Assembly (NCBI GenBank): GCA_017860375.1
Contig: JAGDMB010000102.1
Coordinates: 1-7,890 of the forward strand
Direction: 5' to 3'
Length of the DNA stretch: 7,890 nt
Source: Bacteroidota bacterium
GTDB lineage: Bacteria; Bacteroidota; Bacteroidia; Bacteroidales; UBA10428
Shown: positions 1-6,508 of the stretch, in pieces
Position numbering within the stretch: position 1 is the first letter of the stretch
Layout: the number at the start of each line of letters is the position of its first letter
Position numbers and translations under genes: made by a program
The notes under the pieces: generated by a model
What the model was told of the DNA's origin: nothing
The model's input: only the letters and a program-made list of their open reading frames with translations
Database searches by the model: none

Positions 1-1
1 T

Positions 2-862
2 CCGGTTATGATGAAACGGTATATCCGTAAGATGCCCCGTTCAGACGGGGTCAAAACTGCCATCCTTGCAATAAACGGCTCAATTATCAGGAGGGATAAA
101 CTGGTGCAGGGTTTTACCGGCCAGGCTCTGGAACAGCTTGAATGGATATTAAAAAGAAAAAGGTACGACGTGTTTCTCACCGGAAATGCATCCTTCCCGG
201 ACAACTGGACGCAGGTGACAAATCCCTGCGATAAAAAGGACACGGAAGCAATTATCCCATTAGGTGAAGCGGAAGTGCGCATGTTTGCTGAAAAATTTCT
301 CTCCGGAAAAAGGGAATTGTATCGTTGCGGACTTTTTCACCGCACGTGGTCATATCTTGTAGCGGGCCTTTTCGGCCTCCTCGGGCGCAGGTTTTTTGGC
401 AAATTTTATATTGCCGATGAGCACTGCACGGGTTGTGCAATCTGCGCAAAGACCTGCCCGGCAAAAACGATTCAAATGCAGGATAAGAAACCGGTCTGGG
501 GGATAGCCTGTGAGGACTGTAACCGGTGCATTAATCTGTGTCCCGAAAAAGCCATACAGGTCTCGGTTCCTTTATTCATACTGCATACGGTAATCAATTT
601 TGCCCTGACCATCTGGGCGATCCGGGCTGTTATTATTCATGCTCCCGGCTGGATACAGACGGGACAAATGCTTCGTATTACCATTGAAATTACCCTTATC
701 ACTGCTGTTACATTACTGCTCCTTTGGGTAAGCATGGTGCCCGTCGATGCATTATTCCATCTGATGATGCGGGCGCCCGCTGTCCGCAGGTTTTTCAGCA
801 AAGGCTATACACAGCATTACAGGCGGTATAAGGCACCAGGGTATGATCCAATGAAAAAGTAA
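2..862 (+). CDS. EFR1-type flavodoxin/ferredoxin fusion with membrane tail (5' partial)
   Basis: This looks like an electron-transfer protein of the EFR1 type: a flavodoxin-like domain fused to a bacterial two-cluster ferredoxin. The frame is open to the window edge, and the first methionine (position 8) falls inside what should be the flavodoxin domain. The FMN-binding Gly-Thr-Gly-Asn start is absent, so the true start is upstream. Counting from that methionine, residues 1-100 are the rest of the flavodoxin-like part, including FPDNW at 63-67. Two [4Fe-4S] motifs follow: C140/C143/C146/C150-P and C168/C171/C174/C178-P. Two hydrophobic segments (about 187-210 and 222-245) and a basic tail suggest membrane anchoring. 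Family knowledge supports a redox role; partner and substrate are unknown. The gene converges on the esterase gene. The family call is fairly sure, the function is not. Confidence 0.8.
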   Translation, partial: PVMMKRYIRKMPRSDGVKTAILAINGSIIRRDKLVQGFTGQALEQLEWILKRKRYDVFLTGNASFPDNWTQVTNPCDKKDTEAIIPLGEAEVRMFAEKFLSGKRELYRCGLFHRTWSYLVAGLFGLLGRRFFGKFYIADEHCTGCAICAKTCPAKTIQMQDKKPVWGIACEDCNRCINLCPEKAIQVSVPLFILHTVINFALTIWAIRAVIIHAPGWIQTGQMLRITIEITLITAVTLLLLWVSMVPVDALFHLMMRAPAVRRFFSKGYTQHYRRYKAPGYDPMKK

Positions 863-872
863 TCCGTAATAC

Positions 873-990
873 CCAATCCTTAACACCCTGACAGGGTCCC
901 TTAATCCAATCCTTGACACCCTGACAGGGTCCTTTAATCCATTATTGACACCCTGACAGGGTCCCTTAACCAAGCCCTTATCAGGGTATT
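873..990. repeat. Tandem palindromic repeats in convergent spacer
   Basis: Three direct units lie head to tail at 873-905 (33 bp), 906-938 (33 bp) and 939-970 (32 bp). Each carries the identical 13-base imperfect palindrome ACCCTGACAGGGT, at 885-897, 918-930 and 950-962, flanked by CCTTAAT-like and CCAATCCTTG-like sequence. A fourth, degenerate copy around 975-987 keeps only CCCT and AGGG arms around TATC. Each palindrome can form a short GC-rich hairpin (ACCC/GGGT, loop TGACA). No T-run follows, so these are not classic terminators, but their place between two convergent genes fits transcript 3' end protection, attenuation of read-through, or a REP-like or mobile palindromic element. The minus-strand ORF through them is best read as a by-product of the repeats. 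Confidence 0.85.
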
Positions 991-1032
991 GCGCTTGTTA
1001 AAAAGTCAGGTGGTATAGACGCTGAGATTGCT

Positions 1033-3660
1033 TTAATCCCCGATTAAAATCATCCGTTTTGTTGCAGTGCTTTCGTTGAAAGTTAACCGCGCCACATACA
1101 CTCCGCGGGGAAAGTTTTCACCTGCAAGAAACAAACAACTATGCGTCCCTGCGGATTTCTTTTCGTTGACCAGCGATGCCACCTTCTTTCCTGTGATATC
1201 GTATACTTCCAGCAATACATTCCCTGCCTCAGGCAAGGAATAATTGATGCGGGTCATCAGTGAAAAGGGGTTGGGTAAGTTTTGCGATAAGACAAGGCCG
1301 GAATTCGGGTTCACTTCCACATCTTCCAGGCCAACCAGTCCCTCACCGGCAATGGCGATATAATCAAAGCTCATCCAGTTCCATACTCCTTCGATGACGA
1401 TCTCATTGAGTCCTGCCACGAGCGTCACATTCAACCGGTAGGTCATCCAGGTAGAAGTATTGGGAGCCGTGAATTCGATGGCGGAAACAAAAACGCCGTT
1501 TATTTTTAGATTTTGTGTCTTGGGCGAATCATAATTCAGCAGGTAACGGATGCTGAGCTGGTACTCCTTTGTTTCAGGGATACTGATGCCGCTGAAGGTG
1601 AGGGTCCAGGCATCGGTCATATCCAAATACTTACCACCGCTGGCAGACGACAGGTTTTTGACCGTCGCACTTCCTGTACGCGTGGCATTTTCCGCTTCAA
1701 ATGTAATTACGCTCAGGTCGGTCACAACAAGGTCAATGGTATTGGATTCAACCACGGCTCCATTGGCATCCGTGACAAAAGCATTCACCGCATATTCACC
1801 GGCTGCGGGCGGTGTCCATTTTACTTCATAGGGCGCCTCGGTATCGGAAGACAATAAGGCATCCTCAATAAAAAACTCTACCTTCTCAATGGCCAGTCCT
1901 TCGGGGATTGTAAGCTCAGCCGTAAAAGTAATTTCTGTTCCCGGGGCCGCCATGTCTCCCACATCCGATTTCAGCAGAATGGTCGGCCGGGGTTCGATTA
2001 CGTTTATGGTAATCGTATCCGCGTCAGTAATGCCTGCGTCATTCCGGTTCACTGCATTGAGTATGTATACCGTTGTATCAGAGGGCAGTACCCGCAATCC
2101 GTCTATGGAATCCATCGGTTCGCCGTTCAGGGTTACGGAAGATGCGCCATACACTATCCACGATAATACGGCGCTTTTGCCCCTTTCTATCGTGGTGGTA
2201 TCCGCGGTAAAAGACTGTATCCCGAAATCCGGATTCACGATATTTATAAGAAAAGGGACGGCAGGCAGATCCTCCGCATTATAAAAATTCACACCTACCG
2301 GATTGTATTCCCAGGCATACCGTACAATCGCCGGTTCGGGTACCTGGCCGCACCTGACAAAAACCGAATCCCCCTCAATAAGGGCATCTGCTTTGTACAA
2401 TACTCCATTGCTTCCTGCAACCGAAAACCAGTGAACGGAATCATTTACCGTGTTTTTGGCCACCAGTCCTCCCCCTGCATGATCAAACTGTATTTTAACC
2501 GACCCATCTTCAAGAAGCTTGTGGCTTTTATAACGCGGACCGGAATAAACCAGGTCTTCCCCGTAAGCCACCTTGCGTGCAACAAGTGATAAACGCTGCC
2601 CTACGGGTTCTTTTTTGGTGGGGTGTATATCCACATCGCCCACGTCAATGGTAGTCGCTTCGCCGGTATTGGGCAAAACCAGTGCTTTGCTCTGTGCGTC
2701 TCTTAATTTCGGCCAGGCGTCCCAGGCATTCGGGGCGCTTTCCACACCTGCCGCACCCTGATTTGGAAGTTGTACCCAGATAAAGGGTATATCACCCAAA
2801 CCCCACAGTTCACGATAGGAAACAATCAGCTTTTTAAACAGATGCCCGTAAGACAAGGCGTCTTCCATATTGTCACAGTTTGATTCAGCCTGGTACCATA
2901 TTATTCCTTTTACAGGAACGCGTAATAAAGGATGGATCATAGTGTTGTAACAAACCGTAGGTTGTCTTTCCGCTTCTCCGTTAGCAAGCGTTATATCCTG
3001 TTCATCATATCCCAGCATCTCCTCGCTCATGAAAGTTTCGATGCGTGCACCGCCTTTTGAGGCATTAATAATACCTACGGGTATTCCGATATCCAGCTGC
3101 AGGTACTTAGCAAAATAATAACCGACGGCCGTAAAATTGCCCACCGAGGCAGAAACTGCTGCTGTCCACGCACTGCCGGCCGGCACATCTTCAGCGGGTT
3201 CGTCGCCCAGATTGTTTTGCACCAGGAACTGACGGATAAGCTGGTTATTCGCTGCGGCAATTTCTTCCGTGCCACCTTCACTCTGGCTCAGTTTAAAATC
3301 CATATTTGACTGCCCGGCGGCGAGCCATACATCACCCAGGTATACATTTGTCCGTGTCAGCGTCGCATTGCCGCTGGCGATGGTCATTGTGTAAGGTCCG
3401 CCGGCACTCATTGCCGGTAGATTGGCTTCCCATTTGCCTGCTTCATCGGTAAATGCAGAATCCGATGTGCCATTCAGCGTCACAATTATTGTATCGCCCG
3501 CATCCGCTTTTCCCCACACAGGGATGTCCCTTTCACACTGCAAAACCATGCCGTTATTGAATATTCCTGCTGTCTTAAGCTGTGCATCCACAACATTCGG
3601 ACAACACCAAGCGATTGAAAGAAATAATAATGCACCAAACCGGGCCTTCATACTATTCAT
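1033..3660 (-). CDS. Modular sialate O-acetylesterase-like SGNH carbohydrate esterase, T9SS-secreted
   Basis: This enzyme likely removes O-acetyl groups from a glycan outside the cell. A signal peptide covers residues 1-26, with cleavage likely at VDA|QL. The SIAE/DUF303-type SGNH esterase spans about 28-470: an N-terminal beta part (NNGMVLQ, VWG), nucleophile motif GQSNM with Ser118, SKGGARIE at 201-208, WYQAESN at 255-261, and Asp344/His346 in DIHP as the probable Asp-His pair. Two Ig-like modules follow (about 478-554 and 558-647), then a CBM6/CBM35-like domain (652-771, starting FEAE). A type IX secretion sorting domain (784-875, LPNPF at 795-799) ends the protein. It is longer than the bare catalytic family because of these appendages. 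A second ATG at codon 4 is an equally good start; no strong ribosome site separates them. It is divergent from the GH31 gene, 65 bp away. The true substrate is unproven: sialic acid is only the family name, and a hemicellulose acetyl ester is more plausible here. Confidence 0.9.
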   Translation of the reverse strand: MNSMKARFGALLFLSIAWCCPNVVDAQLKTAGIFNNGMVLQCERDIPVWGKADAGDTIIVTLNGTSDSAFTDEAGKWEANLPAMSAGGPYTMTIASGNATLTRTNVYLGDVWLAAGQSNMDFKLSQSEGGTEEIAAANNQLIRQFLVQNNLGDEPAEDVPAGSAWTAAVSASVGNFTAVGYYFAKYLQLDIGIPVGIINASKGGARIETFMSEEMLGYDEQDITLANGEAERQPTVCYNTMIHPLLRVPVKGIIWYQAESNCDNMEDALSYGHLFKKLIVSYRELWGLGDIPFIWVQLPNQGAAGVESAPNAWDAWPKLRDAQSKALVLPNTGEATTIDVGDVDIHPTKKEPVGQRLSLVARKVAYGEDLVYSGPRYKSHKLLEDGSVKIQFDHAGGGLVAKNTVNDSVHWFSVAGSNGVLYKADALIEGDSVFVRCGQVPEPAIVRYAWEYNPVGVNFYNAEDLPAVPFLINIVNPDFGIQSFTADTTTIERGKSAVLSWIVYGASSVTLNGEPMDSIDGLRVLPSDTTVYILNAVNRNDAGITDADTITINVIEPRPTILLKSDVGDMAAPGTEITFTAELTIPEGLAIEKVEFFIEDALLSSDTEAPYEVKWTPPAAGEYAVNAFVTDANGAVVESNTIDLVVTDLSVITFEAENATRTGSATVKNLSSASGGKYLDMTDAWTLTFSGISIPETKEYQLSIRYLLNYDSPKTQNLKINGVFVSAIEFTAPNTSTWMTYRLNVTLVAGLNEIVIEGVWNWMSFDYIAIAGEGLVGLEDVEVNPNSGLVLSQNLPNPFSLMTRINYSLPEAGNVLLEVYDITGKKVASLVNEKKSAGTHSCLFLAGENFPRGVYVARLTFNESTATKRMILIGD

Positions 3661-3725
3661 TTTTTTAATTTTAATACGGATACGATTATGAAAATAAACC
3701 TAAAAATAAACAAATAAGAAATACC
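3661..3725. promoter_or_regulatory. AT-rich divergent promoter region
   Basis: This 65-base spacer separates the start codons of the divergent esterase and GH31 genes, so it must hold at least part of both promoters and leaders. By hand count only 12 of 65 bases are G or C, far below the flanking genes. I searched for the Bacteroidota -33 TTTG / -7 TAnnTTTG pattern and found no convincing pair on either strand. The nearest is TTATTTG on the minus strand at 3711-3717, without a matching -33 box. The exact promoter positions therefore cannot be called, and the plus-strand promoter may extend into the esterase gene start. Confidence 0.45.
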
Positions 3726-6137
3726 ATGAAATGGATAATTTTTTTCAGCGCTGCTGTTTTTCTTTGCGTGAGTACCGAAACGGACGCCCAGTCGCATCAA
3801 AAAGAGCCAAATGGTCTGTGTTATCAAAGCACTGTGACAAGCGGCATTCAGCAGAAAATACGATTGACTGTATGGAACGACAATATAATCCAGGTAGTTA
3901 TCACAAGCGGTAAAGATTTTTCTGACAGGGAAAGCCTTATTATAACTGAAAAGTCCAAAATCAATTGCCGGTATATCGTTGCCGAGAATGATACGGATGT
4001 CATTCTCTCTGCCGGAAAGGCCAAGGCCTGTATTGATAAAAGGACTTCCCTTATCCGGTTTACAGACAGTTCTGGCACAGCTGTGCTTTCTGAAAGTGGC
4101 CACTCCATGGATGCGGCGGTCGATGAAAATAAACCTTGCTATCATATACGACAATCTTTCCATTACCAGGAAGGGGAGTTCCTTTATGGGCTGGGCAGTT
4201 TTCAGGACACCGACCTGGCTCTTAACGGTAAAAAGATAACGCTGCTGCAAAGGAACCGCGATGATGTAGTACCGGTCATCGTTTCAACCGCTCATTACGG
4301 GTTGATATGGGATAACTATTCCATCAGCGAATTCAATGATATAAAAGGGAGCTATTATCTGTGGTCGGAGGTGGCGGATGAGATCAATTATTTCTTTATT
4401 TACGGTGAGAATAACGATTCCATCGTTTCTGCCTATCGTCGGCTCACAGGGAAAGCCCCCCTCTACCCTAAATGGGCTTATGGCTATATGCAATCGAAAC
4501 AAAAATACAACACACAGGAGGAGATCGTATCGGTGCTAAAGGGTTTTCGTGACCGGCAATTCCCGCTCGACCTGATAGTTCAGGACTGGCAGTACTGGCC
4601 CGAAAATCAATGGGGGCAGAAAACATTCAACCGGAAAAATTACCCCGACCCGGGAAGGATGGTAAGCGATATTCATTCCATGCACGCTAAGGTGATCATT
4701 TCCATCTGGCCCAATATGACACAGGGAACGCCCGATCAGGTTGATCTGGCAGGGATAAATGGACTGTTTAACGACAAGGAACACCTGAATATTCTCATGC
4801 CTGAGGCGCGCAAAATGTACTGGGAACAGACCCGCGACAGCCTGTTCTCCTATGGGATTGACGGTTGGTGGGCTGATTGCTCCGAGGGGTATGATTCGGA
4901 CTGGGACTCTCCCTTTTTCAGGCTTCCCGATGAGAAACTAAAAGAAGTAAATACCGGCACGCTGAAAAAAATGTTCGGAAGCGGCCGCTATATCAATATT
5001 TATGCCCTGATGCACACCAGGGGTTTATTCGAAGGCCAGAGGGCTACAACGTCCGACAAGCGGGTTTTTATACTCACCCGCTCTTCTTTTGCAGGCATGC
5101 AAAAATACGGAGCCAGCTACTGGACGGGCGATGTTTCAGCGAACTGGGAAGAGTTCCGGATGCAGATACCGGCAGGGCTGAACTTCTGTATGACAGGTAT
5201 TCCTTACTGGACGACGGATATAGCCGGATATTTTATCAAACACGAGCCGGGATGGTGGTTCTCGAATGGTGTATTCGAGAAAGGGCAGGAAGATGAAGGA
5301 TTCCATGAGCTTTATACCCGGTGGTTCCAGTTTGCTGCTTTCTGCCCTCTGTTCCGGGCTCACGGTGCCGACTTCCCCCGCGAGCCCTGGGCGTTTGGGC
5401 CTCCCGAATCGCGCACCTACCAAACTCTTCTGAAATTCACCAACCTCCGGTACAGGTTGATACCCTATATCTATTCCCTTGCCTGGAAAGTTACCGCAGA
5501 TGACTATACCCTTATGAGGGCGTTGACCTTCGATTTTCAAACCGATACCATGGTTTATGCATGCAATGATGAGTACATGTTCGGCTCTGCGTTTCTCGTT
5601 TGCCCGGTGACGGAACCCCTGTATTTTCTACCCGGCAATATCAAAATGAACAGCCGGGAATTGACACGCGATGTCTATTTGCCAAAAGGAGCGGTATGGT
5701 ATAATTTCTGGACAGGAAAATTGTATGAGGGAGGTCAGACTATAAAGGCAGATGCCTCATTCGAAACCATGCCCTTATTTGTCCGGGCAGGAGCCATTGT
5801 TCCCATGGGACCCTTCATTCAATATTCAACAGAGAAGTCCGATCCTTTGGAGATCCGGATCTATCCAGGGGCCGACGGGGAATTCACCCTGTATGAGGAT
5901 GAAAACGACAATTACAATTATGAAAAGGGATTGCATTCCCTGATCACATTCCGATGGGAGGATGGGCAAAAAACACTTACCATTGAGAACAGAAAAGGTG
6001 ATTATCCGGGCTTGCTGAGAACCAGAATATTTAACGTTGTTTTAACCGGAGAAAACACCGTAAATGGTGTTGAAATAAATACGAACAATGTAAAATCAAT
6101 ACAGTATAACGGAAATAAGCAATCCGTTTCCTTCTGA
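3726..6137 (+). CDS. GH31 family glycoside hydrolase, alpha-xylosidase/alpha-glucosidase type
   Basis: This is a retaining alpha-glycosidase of family GH31, cutting terminal alpha-linked xylose or glucose from oligosaccharides. A signal peptide (1-21, cleavage near TDA|QS) predicts export; no lipobox or sorting tail is seen, so periplasm is likely. The N-terminal beta-sandwich runs to about 245 (LYGLGSFQ at 153-160). The (beta/alpha)8 barrel covers about 246-600, with QDWQYWPENQWG at 286-297, nucleophile Asp384 in WWADCSEG, and acid/base Asp469 in YWTGDVSANWEEF. C-terminal beta domains follow, including a DUF5110-like region around 690-760 (YPGADGEFTLYEDE at 713-726). The DWxYWPxxQWG pattern recalls Bacteroidota and Cellvibrio alpha-xylosidases rather than starch maltases. 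There is no PA14 insert. Length (803) is normal for the family and every key residue is present. The position after the catalytic glutamate is Gly388, where many relatives have Pro. Family is certain, substrate is inferred. Confidence 0.93.
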   Translation: MKWIIFFSAAVFLCVSTETDAQSHQKEPNGLCYQSTVTSGIQQKIRLTVWNDNIIQVVITSGKDFSDRESLIITEKSKINCRYIVAENDTDVILSAGKAKACIDKRTSLIRFTDSSGTAVLSESGHSMDAAVDENKPCYHIRQSFHYQEGEFLYGLGSFQDTDLALNGKKITLLQRNRDDVVPVIVSTAHYGLIWDNYSISEFNDIKGSYYLWSEVADEINYFFIYGENNDSIVSAYRRLTGKAPLYPKWAYGYMQSKQKYNTQEEIVSVLKGFRDRQFPLDLIVQDWQYWPENQWGQKTFNRKNYPDPGRMVSDIHSMHAKVIISIWPNMTQGTPDQVDLAGINGLFNDKEHLNILMPEARKMYWEQTRDSLFSYGIDGWWADCSEGYDSDWDSPFFRLPDEKLKEVNTGTLKKMFGSGRYINIYALMHTRGLFEGQRATTSDKRVFILTRSSFAGMQKYGASYWTGDVSANWEEFRMQIPAGLNFCMTGIPYWTTDIAGYFIKHEPGWWFSNGVFEKGQEDEGFHELYTRWFQFAAFCPLFRAHGADFPREPWAFGPPESRTYQTLLKFTNLRYRLIPYIYSLAWKVTADDYTLMRALTFDFQTDTMVYACNDEYMFGSAFLVCPVTEPLYFLPGNIKMNSRELTRDVYLPKGAVWYNFWTGKLYEGGQTIKADASFETMPLFVRAGAIVPMGPFIQYSTEKSDPLEIRIYPGADGEFTLYEDENDNYNYEKGLHSLITFRWEDGQKTLTIENRKGDYPGLLRTRIFNVVLTGENTVNGVEINTNNVKSIQYNGNKQSVSF

Positions 6138-6227
6138 AAAAAGTGAAAAGAAAGCAGGACAATCTGGAATTTGTTCGTTACTTTCGTTAGACAGCAAAAG
6201 GAAGCATGAAAAAGGACGGAACCGCAA

Positions 6228-6506
6228 ATGATACAGGACAATGAATTGATCATGCTGATACTGGGTATCGGTGTATTGGCTCTGACGATTATTTACAAAA
6301 CGGAAATAAAGCGGATTTTTGGCTGGAAAAATCTCCTTTCTTCCTATTACCTGCTTCTGGCTGCCTCTGTATTTACCGTTGCGGAAGCCTTTCTCTGGAA
6401 TTTTTACCTGAACCTTGCGGAACATTTGTGCTATTCGGCAAGTGCTGTAGCTTTTGCCGTCTGGTGTTTCAGGGTTTCCTTCAGCAATAAAAGAATTGTG
6501 TATTGA
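6228..6506 (+). CDS. Small three-helix membrane protein coupled to the downstream kinase
   Basis: I do not recognise a named family for this 92-residue protein. It has three hydrophobic segments, about 7-23, 36-57 and 61-81. A short basic loop (K24 to K34) follows the first, and Glu53 and Glu65 bracket the second-to-third turn. Its stop overlaps the kinase start by one base (TGATG at 6504-6508), so the two are almost certainly co-translated. The same helix-basic loop-helix layout, and two glutamates also 12 residues apart, occur in the membrane part of the kinase, which suggests a paralogous or partner sensor subunit. The start is placed at 6228 because an in-frame stop lies at 6207-6209; a weak AAGGA-like site sits about 11 bases upstream. 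The gene follows GH31 by 90 bases and could be read through from it. It is real mainly by context. Confidence 0.7.
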   Translation: MIQDNELIMLILGIGVLALTIIYKTEIKRIFGWKNLLSSYYLLLAASVFTVAEAFLWNFYLNLAEHLCYSASAVAFAVWCFRVSFSNKRIVY

Positions 6507-6508
6507 TG
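6504..6508 (+). promoter_or_regulatory. TGATG translational coupling junction
   Basis: The stop codon TGA of the small membrane protein shares its last base with the ATG of the histidine kinase. No Shine-Dalgarno-like sequence is visible in the 15 bases before this ATG, so the kinase is probably translated by ribosomes that re-initiate after the upstream gene. That would tie the amounts of the two proteins together. Confidence 0.6.

Noticed and set aside
752..973. Minus-strand ORF of 73 codons with repeated DPVRV-RIG
   Set aside because: Its repeated peptide is produced by the tandem DNA palindromes, and it overlaps the 3' end of the ferredoxin gene; no sign of a real protein.
873..990. Possible CRISPR array
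   Set aside because: Units are tandem with no unique spacers of CRISPR size, and the flanks are themselves repeated; no cas genes in the window.
3657..4250. Minus-strand ORF of 197 codons over the GH31 start
   Set aside because: It lies antisense to a well-supported signal peptide and beta domain, shows no recognisable motif and would cover the promoter region.
5136..5540. Minus-strand ORF of 134 codons inside GH31
   Set aside because: Antisense shadow of the conserved catalytic domain, with no family signal.
6054..6071. Perfect 6-bp hairpin AACACC-gtaaat-GGTGTT as a terminator
   Set aside because: It is inside the GH31 coding region, 66 bases before the stop, with low GC and no following T-run.
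6170..6186. TTTG and TACTTTCG before the small membrane gene as a Bacteroidota promoter
   Set aside because: The TACTTTCG is one base off the -7 consensus, but the gap between boxes is 5 bases instead of about 19-20.
6206..6244. 12-codon ORF overlapping the small membrane gene start
   Set aside because: Too short to support, no ribosome site or conservation evidence; could be a leader peptide but nothing shows it.
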